Shown here in pieces: positions 7,928 through 14,721 of a stretch of 52,769 nucleotides of DNA. The stretch covers positions 1 to 52,769 of the forward strand of contig JAICLE010000012.1 in the NCBI GenBank assembly GCA_025927545.1, read 5' to 3'. The notes under the pieces are model-generated. The model searched no databases, had not been told where the DNA came from, and was given only the letters and a program-made list of their open reading frames with translations. Each line of letters begins with the position of its first letter. Within the stretch, counting starts at the first letter, position 1. The translations under genes and the position numbers were made by a program. Origin of the DNA: Gemmatimonadales bacterium (GTDB lineage: Bacteria; Gemmatimonadota; Gemmatimonadetes; Gemmatimonadales; GWC2-71-9).

Positions 7928-8326
7928 ATGACCGCGTCTCGCGAGACGATTCTGGTCGTGCACGAGGATGAGGCGTTGCGGGCGCACGTATGCCGCACGC
8001 TGAGAGCCCAGGGCTATACCACCATCCCCTCGCCGCATTCGGTGGCAGCGCAATGGTGCGTCGAGCGCCACGGAGCGGCGGTGGATCTGCTCCTGATCGA
8101 CCTCGCCCCACCGCCCTCGCGCGACTACCACCTGGGTATCTCGCTGGGCTCGCTCTGGCCGCACACGCCGGTGATCTTCACCTCGGCAGACGGGCGGGCG
8201 GAAAACATCCGGCGCGGTCTGCTGCACCCGAGAGCGCCCTTTCTGCAGGAGCCCTTTCCGCCGTACGTGCTCGCTCGCACGGTGCGCACGGTCCTGGACG
8301 GCTGGGCGGCGCCGCCGGCCGCGTGA
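7928..8326 (+). CDS. Single-domain response-regulator receiver, degenerate
   Basis: A 132-aa protein that is almost entirely a CheY-like receiver. The acidic pair (ED in VVHEDEALR), the phospho-acceptor Asp58 (LLLIDLAP) and the Ser/Thr position (FTSADG) are present. The invariant Lys of the K-P-F motif is replaced: the sequence reads FLQEPF, with Glu. Such receivers often cannot undergo normal phospho-switching, so it may be a phosphate-independent adaptor (inference). The ATG at 7928 is used because receiver homology starts only 8 residues later. No kinase is adjacent. It is transcribed away from the BON operon. Confidence 0.75.
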   Translation: MTASRETILVVHEDEALRAHVCRTLRAQGYTTIPSPHSVAAQWCVERHGAAVDLLLIDLAPPPSRDYHLGISLGSLWPHTPVIFTSADGRAENIRRGLLHPRAPFLQEPFPPYVLARTVRTVLDGWAAPPAA

Positions 8327-8353
8327 GGCGCCGTGCGGCGCCGTGCGGCGTTC

Positions 8354-9259
8354 CTAGATGATCTTCTTGCCGAACGCCGACTGCACCAGCTCCACCGCGA
8401 ACGCCGCGGATGCATTCCCCTGGTCCAGGATCGGGTTCACCTCGACCATCTCCAGTGACGTCATCACCCCAGAGTCGTTGAGCAGCTCCATGATCAGGTG
8501 TGCCTCGCGGTAGTCCAGGCCGCCCTTCACCGGGGTGCCTACGCCCGGCGCCACCGTCGGGTCCACGGCGTCGAGATCGAAGCTCACGTGCACGCAGTCG
8601 ACCCCTTCCGTGACCCGCGCGAGCGCCTTCTTCATGATCCGGTGGATCCCGTGCCGGTCAATGTCCGCCATCGTGTGGACCTGCACGCCGAGCTCCTTGA
8701 GGCGGTGCTTCTCACCCTCGTCCAGGCTCCGGATACCGACCAGAGCCACGTTCGCCGGGTCGAGCTTGCGGAACTTTCCGCCGATGCCCGTGAGCTTGTC
8801 CGGACCGAACCCGAGCAGCGCGGCGACGGGCATTCCGTGGATGTTGCCCGACGGTGACGAATCCGGCGTGTTGATGTCACCGTGCGCGTCCACCCAGAGG
8901 AGACCCAGCTTCTTCCCCTCGCTCCGGCAATAGGCAGCAATGCCCGACACGGTGCCGACGGCGATCGAGTGGTCGCCGCCGAGCAGCAGCGGGAAGTGCC
9001 CCCGGCTCATGATGCGCTCCACCTTGCGGCACGCGACCCCCGCCGCCCGCGCGATCTCGGCCAGGTAGCGGGCCCGCACGTCGCCGACCTTTAGCTCCTC
9101 CATGTTCCTGATGGTGATGTCGCCGTCGTCCACGACCGTGTGGCCCAGCTCGCGGAGCCGAGCCTCGAGGCCGGCGATCCGGATGGCGGACGGCCCCATG
9201 TCCACGCCGCGCCGGCCGGAGCCCAGATCCATGGGCACGCCCAGGACGTGGACGATCAT
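8354..9259 (-). CDS. rocF: Arginase
   Basis: Hydrolyses L-arginine to ornithine and urea. At 301 aa it has the normal bacterial length. The binuclear Mn site motifs are all present: GGDHS, DAHGDIN and SFDLDAVDP, plus the N-terminal GVPMDLGSGRRGVDMGPSAIR and the substrate-loop SGNIHGMP. The start overlaps the eutC stop by 4 bp, so it is probably translated in tandem with eutC. Together these genes fit use of arginine and ethanolamine as nitrogen sources. Agmatinase is possible but less likely given the classical arginase N-terminus. Confidence 0.9.
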   Translation of the reverse strand: MIVHVLGVPMDLGSGRRGVDMGPSAIRIAGLEARLRELGHTVVDDGDITIRNMEELKVGDVRARYLAEIARAAGVACRKVERIMSRGHFPLLLGGDHSIAVGTVSGIAAYCRSEGKKLGLLWVDAHGDINTPDSSPSGNIHGMPVAALLGFGPDKLTGIGGKFRKLDPANVALVGIRSLDEGEKHRLKELGVQVHTMADIDRHGIHRIMKKALARVTEGVDCVHVSFDLDAVDPTVAPGVGTPVKGGLDYREAHLIMELLNDSGVMTSLEMVEVNPILDQGNASAAFAVELVQSAFGKKII

Positions 9260-10020
9260 GCGCCGAGCATCAGGTCGTCGGCCTTGAGGGCAACGCCCGA
9301 GAGCCGCCGCCGCGCGGCCTCCAGCATCAGGTGGTACAGCCGGTCGGCCGCGCGTGCGGGCACCAGCCCCTCGGGGCGGATGTTGGAGACGCAGTTCCGT
9401 TCCGCGTCGGTGCGGCCGGGCCGTGGATCCCAGGTCAGATAGGCGCCGAGGCTGTCGGGCGCGCTCAGTCCGGGCCGCTCTCCGAGCAGCACGAGAACGA
9501 GCCGGGCGCGAAGCAGCGCGCCGATCTCGTCGCCGAGGGCCACCCGGGCCTGGAGGGCGACGACCACGGGCGCGAGCCGCCAGCCGACCTCCTGGAGCCG
9601 CGGCGCCAGCGCCGCGACCAGAGTGGCCGCATGCGACTGGGCGGCCCGGGCGGAGAGGCCGTCCGCCACGACGAAGACTGCGTCCGCAGGATCGGTGGGC
9701 GCCGCGGCAGCAAGTTCGGCGCGCGAGGCCGGATCGAGCCGGCGGCCCAGGTCCGGCCGCTGGAGATATGTGACGCGGTCGGGCGCGGCGCTCCGGACCG
9801 GAAGCGTCTCCAGCCCCGAGCTCGCCAGCGCGTCACCGAGACGTCCGCTATCGAGTGCCTCGTGGACCGCGTCACGGGCACGGGCGTGGGCGAGCTGAAA
9901 GTCGAGGTGCGCGCGCGTGGGGAGGCTCTGGCCCGCGCGTCCCAGGGCGATGCGGGCGGGCGTCAGCGCGCGGAGCGCGGCCCACGGATCGGGCGCGGCG
10001 CCGGTCAGGGACGTTTTCAT
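9256..10020 (-). CDS. eutC: Ethanolamine ammonia-lyase small subunit
   Basis: Small subunit of the adenosylcobalamin enzyme that splits ethanolamine to acetaldehyde and ammonia. 254 aa. The family signatures DFQLAHARARDAVH, LVLLGERPGLSAPDSLGAYLTWDPR and ERNCVSNIRPEGL are clear. It overlaps the arginase gene by 4 bp. Its usual partner eutB is not adjacent but 3.3 kb upstream on the same strand, with five unrelated genes between. No microcompartment shell genes are seen, so this is the minimal catabolic type. Confidence 0.92.
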   Translation of the reverse strand: MKTSLTGAAPDPWAALRALTPARIALGRAGQSLPTRAHLDFQLAHARARDAVHEALDSGRLGDALASSGLETLPVRSAAPDRVTYLQRPDLGRRLDPASRAELAAAAPTDPADAVFVVADGLSARAAQSHAATLVAALAPRLQEVGWRLAPVVVALQARVALGDEIGALLRARLVLVLLGERPGLSAPDSLGAYLTWDPRPGRTDAERNCVSNIRPEGLVPARAADRLYHLMLEAARRRLSGVALKADDLMLGA

Positions 10021-10044
10021 GGTGGGAATCTTACCACGCCGGCC

Positions 10045-10332
10045 TCAGTTGCGGGCGCGGGGTCGCCACCGCTCGACGGCCAGGCACACCCGGCCGCGCG
10101 GGTCGAAGTGCACGCCTTCGCGCTCCAGCAGTTGCCGCTGCGTAAGCTCGCTGCCCGGCGTGGCGCGCCGGCTCACGCCACCTGCGGCGTTGAGCACCCG
10201 GTGCCACGGCACGGTGCTCCCGGAGGGGAGCGCGTGCAGTGCGTAGCCCACCTGACGGGCGTGACCGGCGAGGCCGGCGAGCTCCGCCACCTGCCCATAC
10301 GTAGCCACGCGGCCGCGCGGGATCCGCCGCAC
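10045..10332 (-). CDS. Alkyltransferase-like protein (ATL, MGMT family)
   Basis: A small DNA-binding protein of the O6-alkylguanine alkyltransferase fold. The active-site PCHRV is replaced by PWHRV, the hallmark of non-catalytic ATL proteins that flag alkylated guanine for nucleotide-excision repair. The helix-turn-helix part is RGRVATYGQVAELAG. The domain starts around AWARIYAVVRRIP, but no ATG, GTG or TTG occurs in frame between the yihY-like stop and the GTG at 10332, which trims about eight expected residues. The true start may be non-canonical (for example ATC in ARIY). It follows yihY closely and sits just before eutC. Confidence 0.75.
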   Translation of the reverse strand: MRRIPRGRVATYGQVAELAGLAGHARQVGYALHALPSGSTVPWHRVLNAAGGVSRRATPGSELTQRQLLEREGVHFDPRGRVCLAVERWRPRARN

Positions 10333-10370
10333 GACCGCGTAGATGCGCGCCCAGGCGCCGGCGCCCGGGA

Positions 10371-11303
10371 CTACGCCGGAGCCGGCTGCCCTTCCCGCAG
10401 GTGTCGCTTTTCCTCGAGTACCCGCACGGCCCCCTTGTCGGGTGCGATGCCCGTGCCGTGCCGCTTGGCCCAGGTCTGGGTGAACTCCGCGCCGAACAGC
10501 AGAATCATGGAAGAGTAGTACACCCAGACGAACATGACGGCCAGACTCCCCGCGGCCCCGAACGCCTGGCCCGGGTTGCTCTGGCCGAGATAGAGGCCGA
10601 TCAGGAACTTGCCGAGCACGAAGAGCAGCGCGGTGAACGCCGCGCCGACCCAGACGTCGCGCCACGCGATCCGGGCGTCCGGCAGCACCTTGAAGATCGC
10701 CGCGAACAGTCCGGCGATCACCAGCAGCGAGACGAGCTGATTGACCACCTGCAGCAGGGTTGCCGATATCCCGCTCGGCAGCACCGTGCCGAGCGCGCCG
10801 CCGAAAGCGGAGAGCGCCGCGCTCAGCGCCAGCGAGACCAGCAGCAGGAACGCGATGCTCAGGATCATGCCGAACGAGAATACGCGCTTCAGCAGTACCG
10901 CCTTCCAGCCGCCCTGGTCCGGATCGGGCGTGACCTCCCAAGCCCGGTTGAGCGCGGCCTGGAGCTGGCCGAAGGCGCCGGTGGCCCCGAAGAGCAGTGC
11001 CGCGATGCTGAGCACCGTCGCCAGCGGACCACCCGAACCGGACTGGTGCGCCTGCTGGAGGATCGTGCGGATCTGTTCACTTGCCGAGGGTCCCATGAGC
11101 GCACCGAACTGGCCCTCGAGCTGCGCCTGCACCTCCCGGGGGTCGAGCACGGCCCCCAGGATGAGCAGGATCAGCAGCAGCAGCGGCGGAAGGGAGAAGA
11201 TCGTGTAGTACGAGAGCGCGGCCGCCTGTGTGGTGCAGCCATCGTCCATGAACTCCTTGCCGCTGTCCTTGAGCAGGGTGAAACCTTCCTTCGCTATGCT
11301 CAC
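10371..11303 (-). CDS. YihY/BrkB family inner-membrane protein
   Basis: A roughly 310-aa polytopic membrane protein of the YihY/virulence-factor BrkB family (not an RNase despite older names); molecular role unknown. Signature TTQAAALSYYTIFSLPPLLLL near the N-terminus, LFGATGAFGQLQAALNRAWEV, then four further hydrophobic helices, with a charged cytoplasmic tail (DKGAVRVLEEKRHLREGQ). The GTG at 11303 is chosen because GGGGTGA lies 4 nt upstream and it follows the upstream stop by 4 bp; a GTG at 11330 is an alternative. Part of a five-gene envelope cassette. Confidence 0.85.
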   Translation of the reverse strand: MSIAKEGFTLLKDSGKEFMDDGCTTQAAALSYYTIFSLPPLLLLILLILGAVLDPREVQAQLEGQFGALMGPSASEQIRTILQQAHQSGSGGPLATVLSIAALLFGATGAFGQLQAALNRAWEVTPDPDQGGWKAVLLKRVFSFGMILSIAFLLLVSLALSAALSAFGGALGTVLPSGISATLLQVVNQLVSLLVIAGLFAAIFKVLPDARIAWRDVWVGAAFTALLFVLGKFLIGLYLGQSNPGQAFGAAGSLAVMFVWVYYSSMILLFGAEFTQTWAKRHGTGIAPDKGAVRVLEEKRHLREGQPAPA

Positions 11304-11307
11304 CGGG

Positions 11308-12258
11308 TCACCCCGTGGTGCTCCCGCCACCGGGGCGGCTCCTCTTGGCCTCCTCCTTGGCTTCCTGGGCCACCCGGCCGGCGGACTCCTTGACCTGCTG
11401 GCCGACGGTCGCGGCGGCGTCCTTGAGCGTGGCCTTCACCTCGGGACCCCGATACGCCATCTCCTCCTTGAGCGTGTCCTTGACTTCGCGCCCCGCTTCC
11501 GCGGCCGCGTCCTTCACCCGCTCGGCCGTGTCCTGGACCCGATCGCCCAGGCGATCGCGGGCAGGGCCCATCATCTCGCGCTCGCGGTCGGTCTCGGGAA
11601 GCAGCAGCCCGAGGGCGAGTCCGACTACCGCGGCACCGACGGCGATGGCGAGCGGGTTCTCGTGCATGGTGCGCTCGAGCCCGCTCTTGGCCTGGCGTGC
11701 CCGCTCCGCGGCCGTGTCCTCGAACTCGCCCGCGCGCTCCTGCATCCGGTCCTTGAGCTCGCCGGCGCGCTCCCCCGCCTGGCTTGTGGCCCCGCTCATC
11801 TTGTCCTTCATCTTCCCGGCCCGGTCGGCCAGGCGCCGGCCGAGGCTGGGGCGGCCATTGGGCTCGCGCCGCTCCGGGCCGGTGTAGGCGAAGCGCGCCA
11901 TGCGATCGCCCGACACCTCGCTCTTGTTGCGGAGGCCGAAGAGCCAGATGGCGCCGAGGCTCACAGCGGCCACCGGCAGCGGATTCTGGGTAATGAAATC
12001 AATGACCCGCGATCCGGTCTCACGCGCCTGATCGCCGACGTTGGACACGACGTCCTGGGCCTTCACCGAGATCGCCTCCCGCGCCTGCTGCTTCAGGTTG
12101 TCCGGGCTGAGCCGCTCGCCCAACTGATCGATGTTGCTGCTCATCCGCTCCCGGGTGCGTTCGATCTCCCGCTCGATCTCCGCGGGCGACTGCTCGGTGG
12201 CGGAGCTCTCGTCGGCGAGCTCCCGCTCCTCCGACTCCTGCCGCTGGTATTCGTTCAT
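11308..12258 (-). CDS. DUF3618 domain protein
   Basis: A 316-aa protein with an N-terminal DUF3618 motif (PAEIEREIERTRERMSSNI) and two hydrophobic helices (about residues 97-110 and 205-228). A long amphipathic Ala/Lys/Glu-rich helical tail resembles LEA or apolipoprotein-like repeats (RVKDAAAEAGREVKDTL). It also carries an AYTGPERRE motif between the helices, seen again in two other proteins here. GGAG lies 9 nt before the ATG. The start overlaps the holin-X stop (ATGA). These three neighbouring genes commonly occur together in stress-induced envelope clusters; function unknown. Confidence 0.75.
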   Translation of the reverse strand: MNEYQRQESEERELADESSATEQSPAEIEREIERTRERMSSNIDQLGERLSPDNLKQQAREAISVKAQDVVSNVGDQARETGSRVIDFITQNPLPVAAVSLGAIWLFGLRNKSEVSGDRMARFAYTGPERREPNGRPSLGRRLADRAGKMKDKMSGATSQAGERAGELKDRMQERAGEFEDTAAERARQAKSGLERTMHENPLAIAVGAAVVGLALGLLLPETDREREMMGPARDRLGDRVQDTAERVKDAAAEAGREVKDTLKEEMAYRGPEVKATLKDAAATVGQQVKESAGRVAQEAKEEAKRSRPGGGSTTG

Positions 12259-12665
12259 GGCCGCTGCTCCTTCGCCCACTGGATGTCGTCCTTGATGGAA
12301 TCCACGGCCCGCCGGGGCGTCGGATCGGTCCGCTTCAGCTCCTTGAGCCCGCGCTGCAGCATCATCCAGCCCACGACGCCCATGACCACGCCGACGATCA
12401 GCGCGGCCAGCCACGGCTTGAGGCCGATGGGATCGACAAGGAGGAGAATCACGAAGGCCGTGAGGGCCAGCCCGCCCAGGTAGGCGACGATCCCGCCGGT
12501 CGCCAGGGCCACCAGGTCCGTCGTGACTTTCGACAGCTTCTGCTGCATCTCCGTCTTGGCGAGCTGGGTTTCCTGCCGAACCAGCAGCGCCATGTCCTGC
12601 GAGAGCTCGCCGAACAGCTCGCCGATCGAGCGATCCTCGCCCGTCCGCGATTTATACTCCGCCAT
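12255..12665 (-). CDS. Phage holin family (Holin-X type) protein
   Basis: 136 aa. An amphipathic N-terminal helix (IGELFGELSQDMALLVRQETQLAKTE region) precedes two membrane helices (about residues 50-78 and 85-105) and a charged tail. This is the pattern of the family called actinobacterial holin-X, which is chromosomal and not shown to lyse cells. GGAGGGGGCT precedes the ATG. It overlaps the upstream gene by 14 bp and the downstream gene by 4 bp, so the cassette is tightly coupled. Confidence 0.75.
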   Translation of the reverse strand: MAEYKSRTGEDRSIGELFGELSQDMALLVRQETQLAKTEMQQKLSKVTTDLVALATGGIVAYLGGLALTAFVILLLVDPIGLKPWLAALIVGVVMGVVGWMMLQRGLKELKRTDPTPRRAVDSIKDDIQWAKEQRP

Positions 12666-13170
12666 AGCCCCCTCCACTCCTGTCATCGTGCTTCCACTGC
12701 TCGCGCCCGCCCCGCTCCGAGCTCTTGAGGAAGCGCGCCCCCAGCATGCCGAGCGCCAGCGCGGCGCCGATAGCGATGGCCGGCTGCCGGCGGGCGAGAT
12801 TCTCGACGTCGGTGCGGACGTCCTTGAGATCATGATTCCGCAGGTAAGAGGACAACCGCTCCGTCTGCTCCGCCAGGGTGTCGGTCAGATTGGCCACCCG
12901 GGTCTGGTTCTCGGAGCGGAGGTTGTCGCTCGTGCGCCGGAACGCGCTCGCGATCCCGCCGATGCGGTCGGCGGCCTCGCTTCGGCTGGTGCTCAGGCTG
13001 CCGGCGGCGCTGTCCCGCGCCTTCCGGAAGGTGTCCTTCGCCTGGTCCACCACCTGGTCCTTCACTTCCCGGATCTGGGCCCGCGCCCCTCCGGTCCTGG
13101 ATTCGTCGCTCGTCTCCGCGCTGGATGGCGCTGCGGGGGACGGCGTCGTCGTCGTGTTGGGCATCGTCAT
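12652..13170 (-). CDS. Helical membrane-anchored protein (ElaB/DUF883-like layout)
   Basis: 172 aa. A Thr/Pro/Ser-rich start is followed by a long amphipathic helix region (QIREVKDQVVDQAKDTFRKA onward, about 33-130). A single hydrophobic helix (AIAIGAALALGMLGARFL) with a following charged tail ends the protein. This layout is like ElaB/DUF883 ribosome- or membrane-associated stress proteins, although I cannot assign a family firmly. GGAG lies 8 nt before the ATG at 13170. First gene of the cassette. The 108-bp spacer upstream has no good CRP-like promoter. Confidence 0.65.
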   Translation of the reverse strand: MTMPNTTTTPSPAAPSSAETSDESRTGGARAQIREVKDQVVDQAKDTFRKARDSAAGSLSTSRSEAADRIGGIASAFRRTSDNLRSENQTRVANLTDTLAEQTERLSSYLRNHDLKDVRTDVENLARRQPAIAIGAALALGMLGARFLKSSERGGREQWKHDDRSGGGYGGV

Positions 13171-13278
13171 CGCTGTCGCTCCTGTGCCGCGGCCGGCCTG
13201 GGGCCCCGCGGTATGGTCACCCACGTCCTAAGGGGCTGTACCATGTGTCCTCGGGCAGGGTGGGTGCGGTGTGCCAAA

Positions 13279-14670
13279 TCACTTGCGGAAGGGAAGTCCC
13301 TGCCGCCCCAGGAGCCGCAGCGCGCGCCGATTGGGTGGCAGCAGCCGGTTGGCCTGGTCGAACACCCCCATCTCGCGGAGCCAGAGCTCGAACTCCGGCG
13401 CCGGCCGCAGGCCGAGCAGCTCCCGCAGGTAGAGCGCATCGTGGAAGGACGTGCTCTGGTAGCCGAGCATCACGTCGTCGGCCCCGGGAACGCCCATCAC
13501 GTAGGTGACTCCCGCCGCCGCGAGCACCGTCAGCAGGGCATCCATGTCGTCCTGATCGGCCTCCGCGTGATTGGTGTAGCACACATCACACCCCATGGGC
13601 AGCCCCAGCAGCTTGCCGCAGAAGTGATCCTCGAGCCCCGCGCGGGTGATCTGCTTGCCGTCGTAGAGGTATTCCGGGCCGATGAAGCCGACGACGGTGT
13701 TCACCAGCAGCGGCTCGAACCGGCGGGCCACGGCATAGGCGCGGGCCTCGCAGGTCTGCTGGTCCACGCCGTGGTGCGCCTCGGCCGAGAGCGCGCTGCC
13801 CTGGCCGGTCTCGAAGTACATGACGTTTTGGCCCAGGCTTCCCCGGCCGAGCGACAGGGCAGCGTCCCGCGCCTCGGCCAGGAGGGCGAGGGTGATGCCG
13901 AAGGCGGCGTTGGCCGACTCGGTGCCGGCGATCGACTGAAAGACCAGGTCCACCGGCGCGCCGCGACGGATCGCCTCGAGAGTGGTGGTCACGTGGGCCA
14001 GGACGCAGCTCTGAGTGGGGATGGCGTAGCGCTCCCGCAGCTCGTCCAGCATCTCGAGCAGCGCGACGACCGCCCGCGGGTTGTCGGTGGCCGGGTTGAT
14101 GCCGATGACGGCGTCGCCGCTGCCGTAGAGCAGGCCGTCGAAGATCGCCGCGCCGATCCCGCGCGGATCATCGGTGGGGTGGTTGGGCTGGAGCCGGACG
14201 CTGAGCCGCCCCGGGAGCCCGAGCGTATTGCGAAACCGCGTCACGATGGAGCACTTCCGCGCCACGAGCACCAGATCCTGGAGCCGCATGATCTTGGAGA
14301 CCGCCGCCGCCATCTCCGGAGTGATGCCCGGAGCGAGCGCGGCCAGCACGTCCGGCGTGGCCTCGTGCGAGAGCAGCCATTCGCGGAAGCCGCCCACCGT
14401 CAGGTGCCGGACGGGGGCGAACGCCGGCGCGTCGTGGCTGTCCAGAATGAGGCGGGTGACGTCGTCCAGCTCGTACGGAATGACCGCCTCGTCGAGCAGG
14501 GTCCGGAGCGGGAGATCGGCCAGCGCCATCTGTGCCGCGACCCGCTCCTCCGCGCTCGCGGCCGCGAGCCCCGCCAGCGCATCACCCGATCGAGCCGGCG
14601 AGGCCCTGGCGAGAAGGGTGCGGAGGTCCGGGAAGCGATAGCGAACCGACCCTACGGCCGCAGTGTACAT
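13279..14670 (-). CDS. eutB: Ethanolamine ammonia-lyase large subunit
   Basis: Catalytic, B12-binding-barrel subunit of ethanolamine ammonia-lyase, 463 aa, full length. Recognised by ARKCSIVTRFRNTLG, LQPNHPTDDPRGI, GDAVIGINPATDN, FQSIAGTESANAAFG, NVMYFETGQGSALSA and the C-terminal MGCDVCYTNHAEADQDDMD. The ATG at 14670 has a TATAAC 9 nt upstream on its strand, so the mRNA may be leaderless. The partner eutC lies 3.3 kb downstream beyond five non-eut genes. The EutA reactivase is not in the window. Confidence 0.95.
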   Translation of the reverse strand: MYTAAVGSVRYRFPDLRTLLARASPARSGDALAGLAAASAEERVAAQMALADLPLRTLLDEAVIPYELDDVTRLILDSHDAPAFAPVRHLTVGGFREWLLSHEATPDVLAALAPGITPEMAAAVSKIMRLQDLVLVARKCSIVTRFRNTLGLPGRLSVRLQPNHPTDDPRGIGAAIFDGLLYGSGDAVIGINPATDNPRAVVALLEMLDELRERYAIPTQSCVLAHVTTTLEAIRRGAPVDLVFQSIAGTESANAAFGITLALLAEARDAALSLGRGSLGQNVMYFETGQGSALSAEAHHGVDQQTCEARAYAVARRFEPLLVNTVVGFIGPEYLYDGKQITRAGLEDHFCGKLLGLPMGCDVCYTNHAEADQDDMDALLTVLAAAGVTYVMGVPGADDVMLGYQSTSFHDALYLRELLGLRPAPEFELWLREMGVFDQANRLLPPNRRALRLLGRQGLPFRK

Positions 14671-14678
14671 CCCCCAAT

Positions 14679-14686
14679 GTTATACT
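14679..14686. promoter_or_regulatory. Overlapping divergent -10 elements
   Basis: GTTATACT reads as TATACT on the plus strand (14681-14686, for the O-antigen-ligase-like gene) and TATAAC on the minus strand (14684-14679, for eutB). The two hexamers share four base pairs. Neither strand has a good -35 hexamer. The plus start site would fall near 14693, which supports the downstream TTG start at 14722. Confidence 0.5.
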
Positions 14687-14721
14687 TGGGCCGCCGACCC
14701 GTCGTTCCCCAGGAGCGGATC

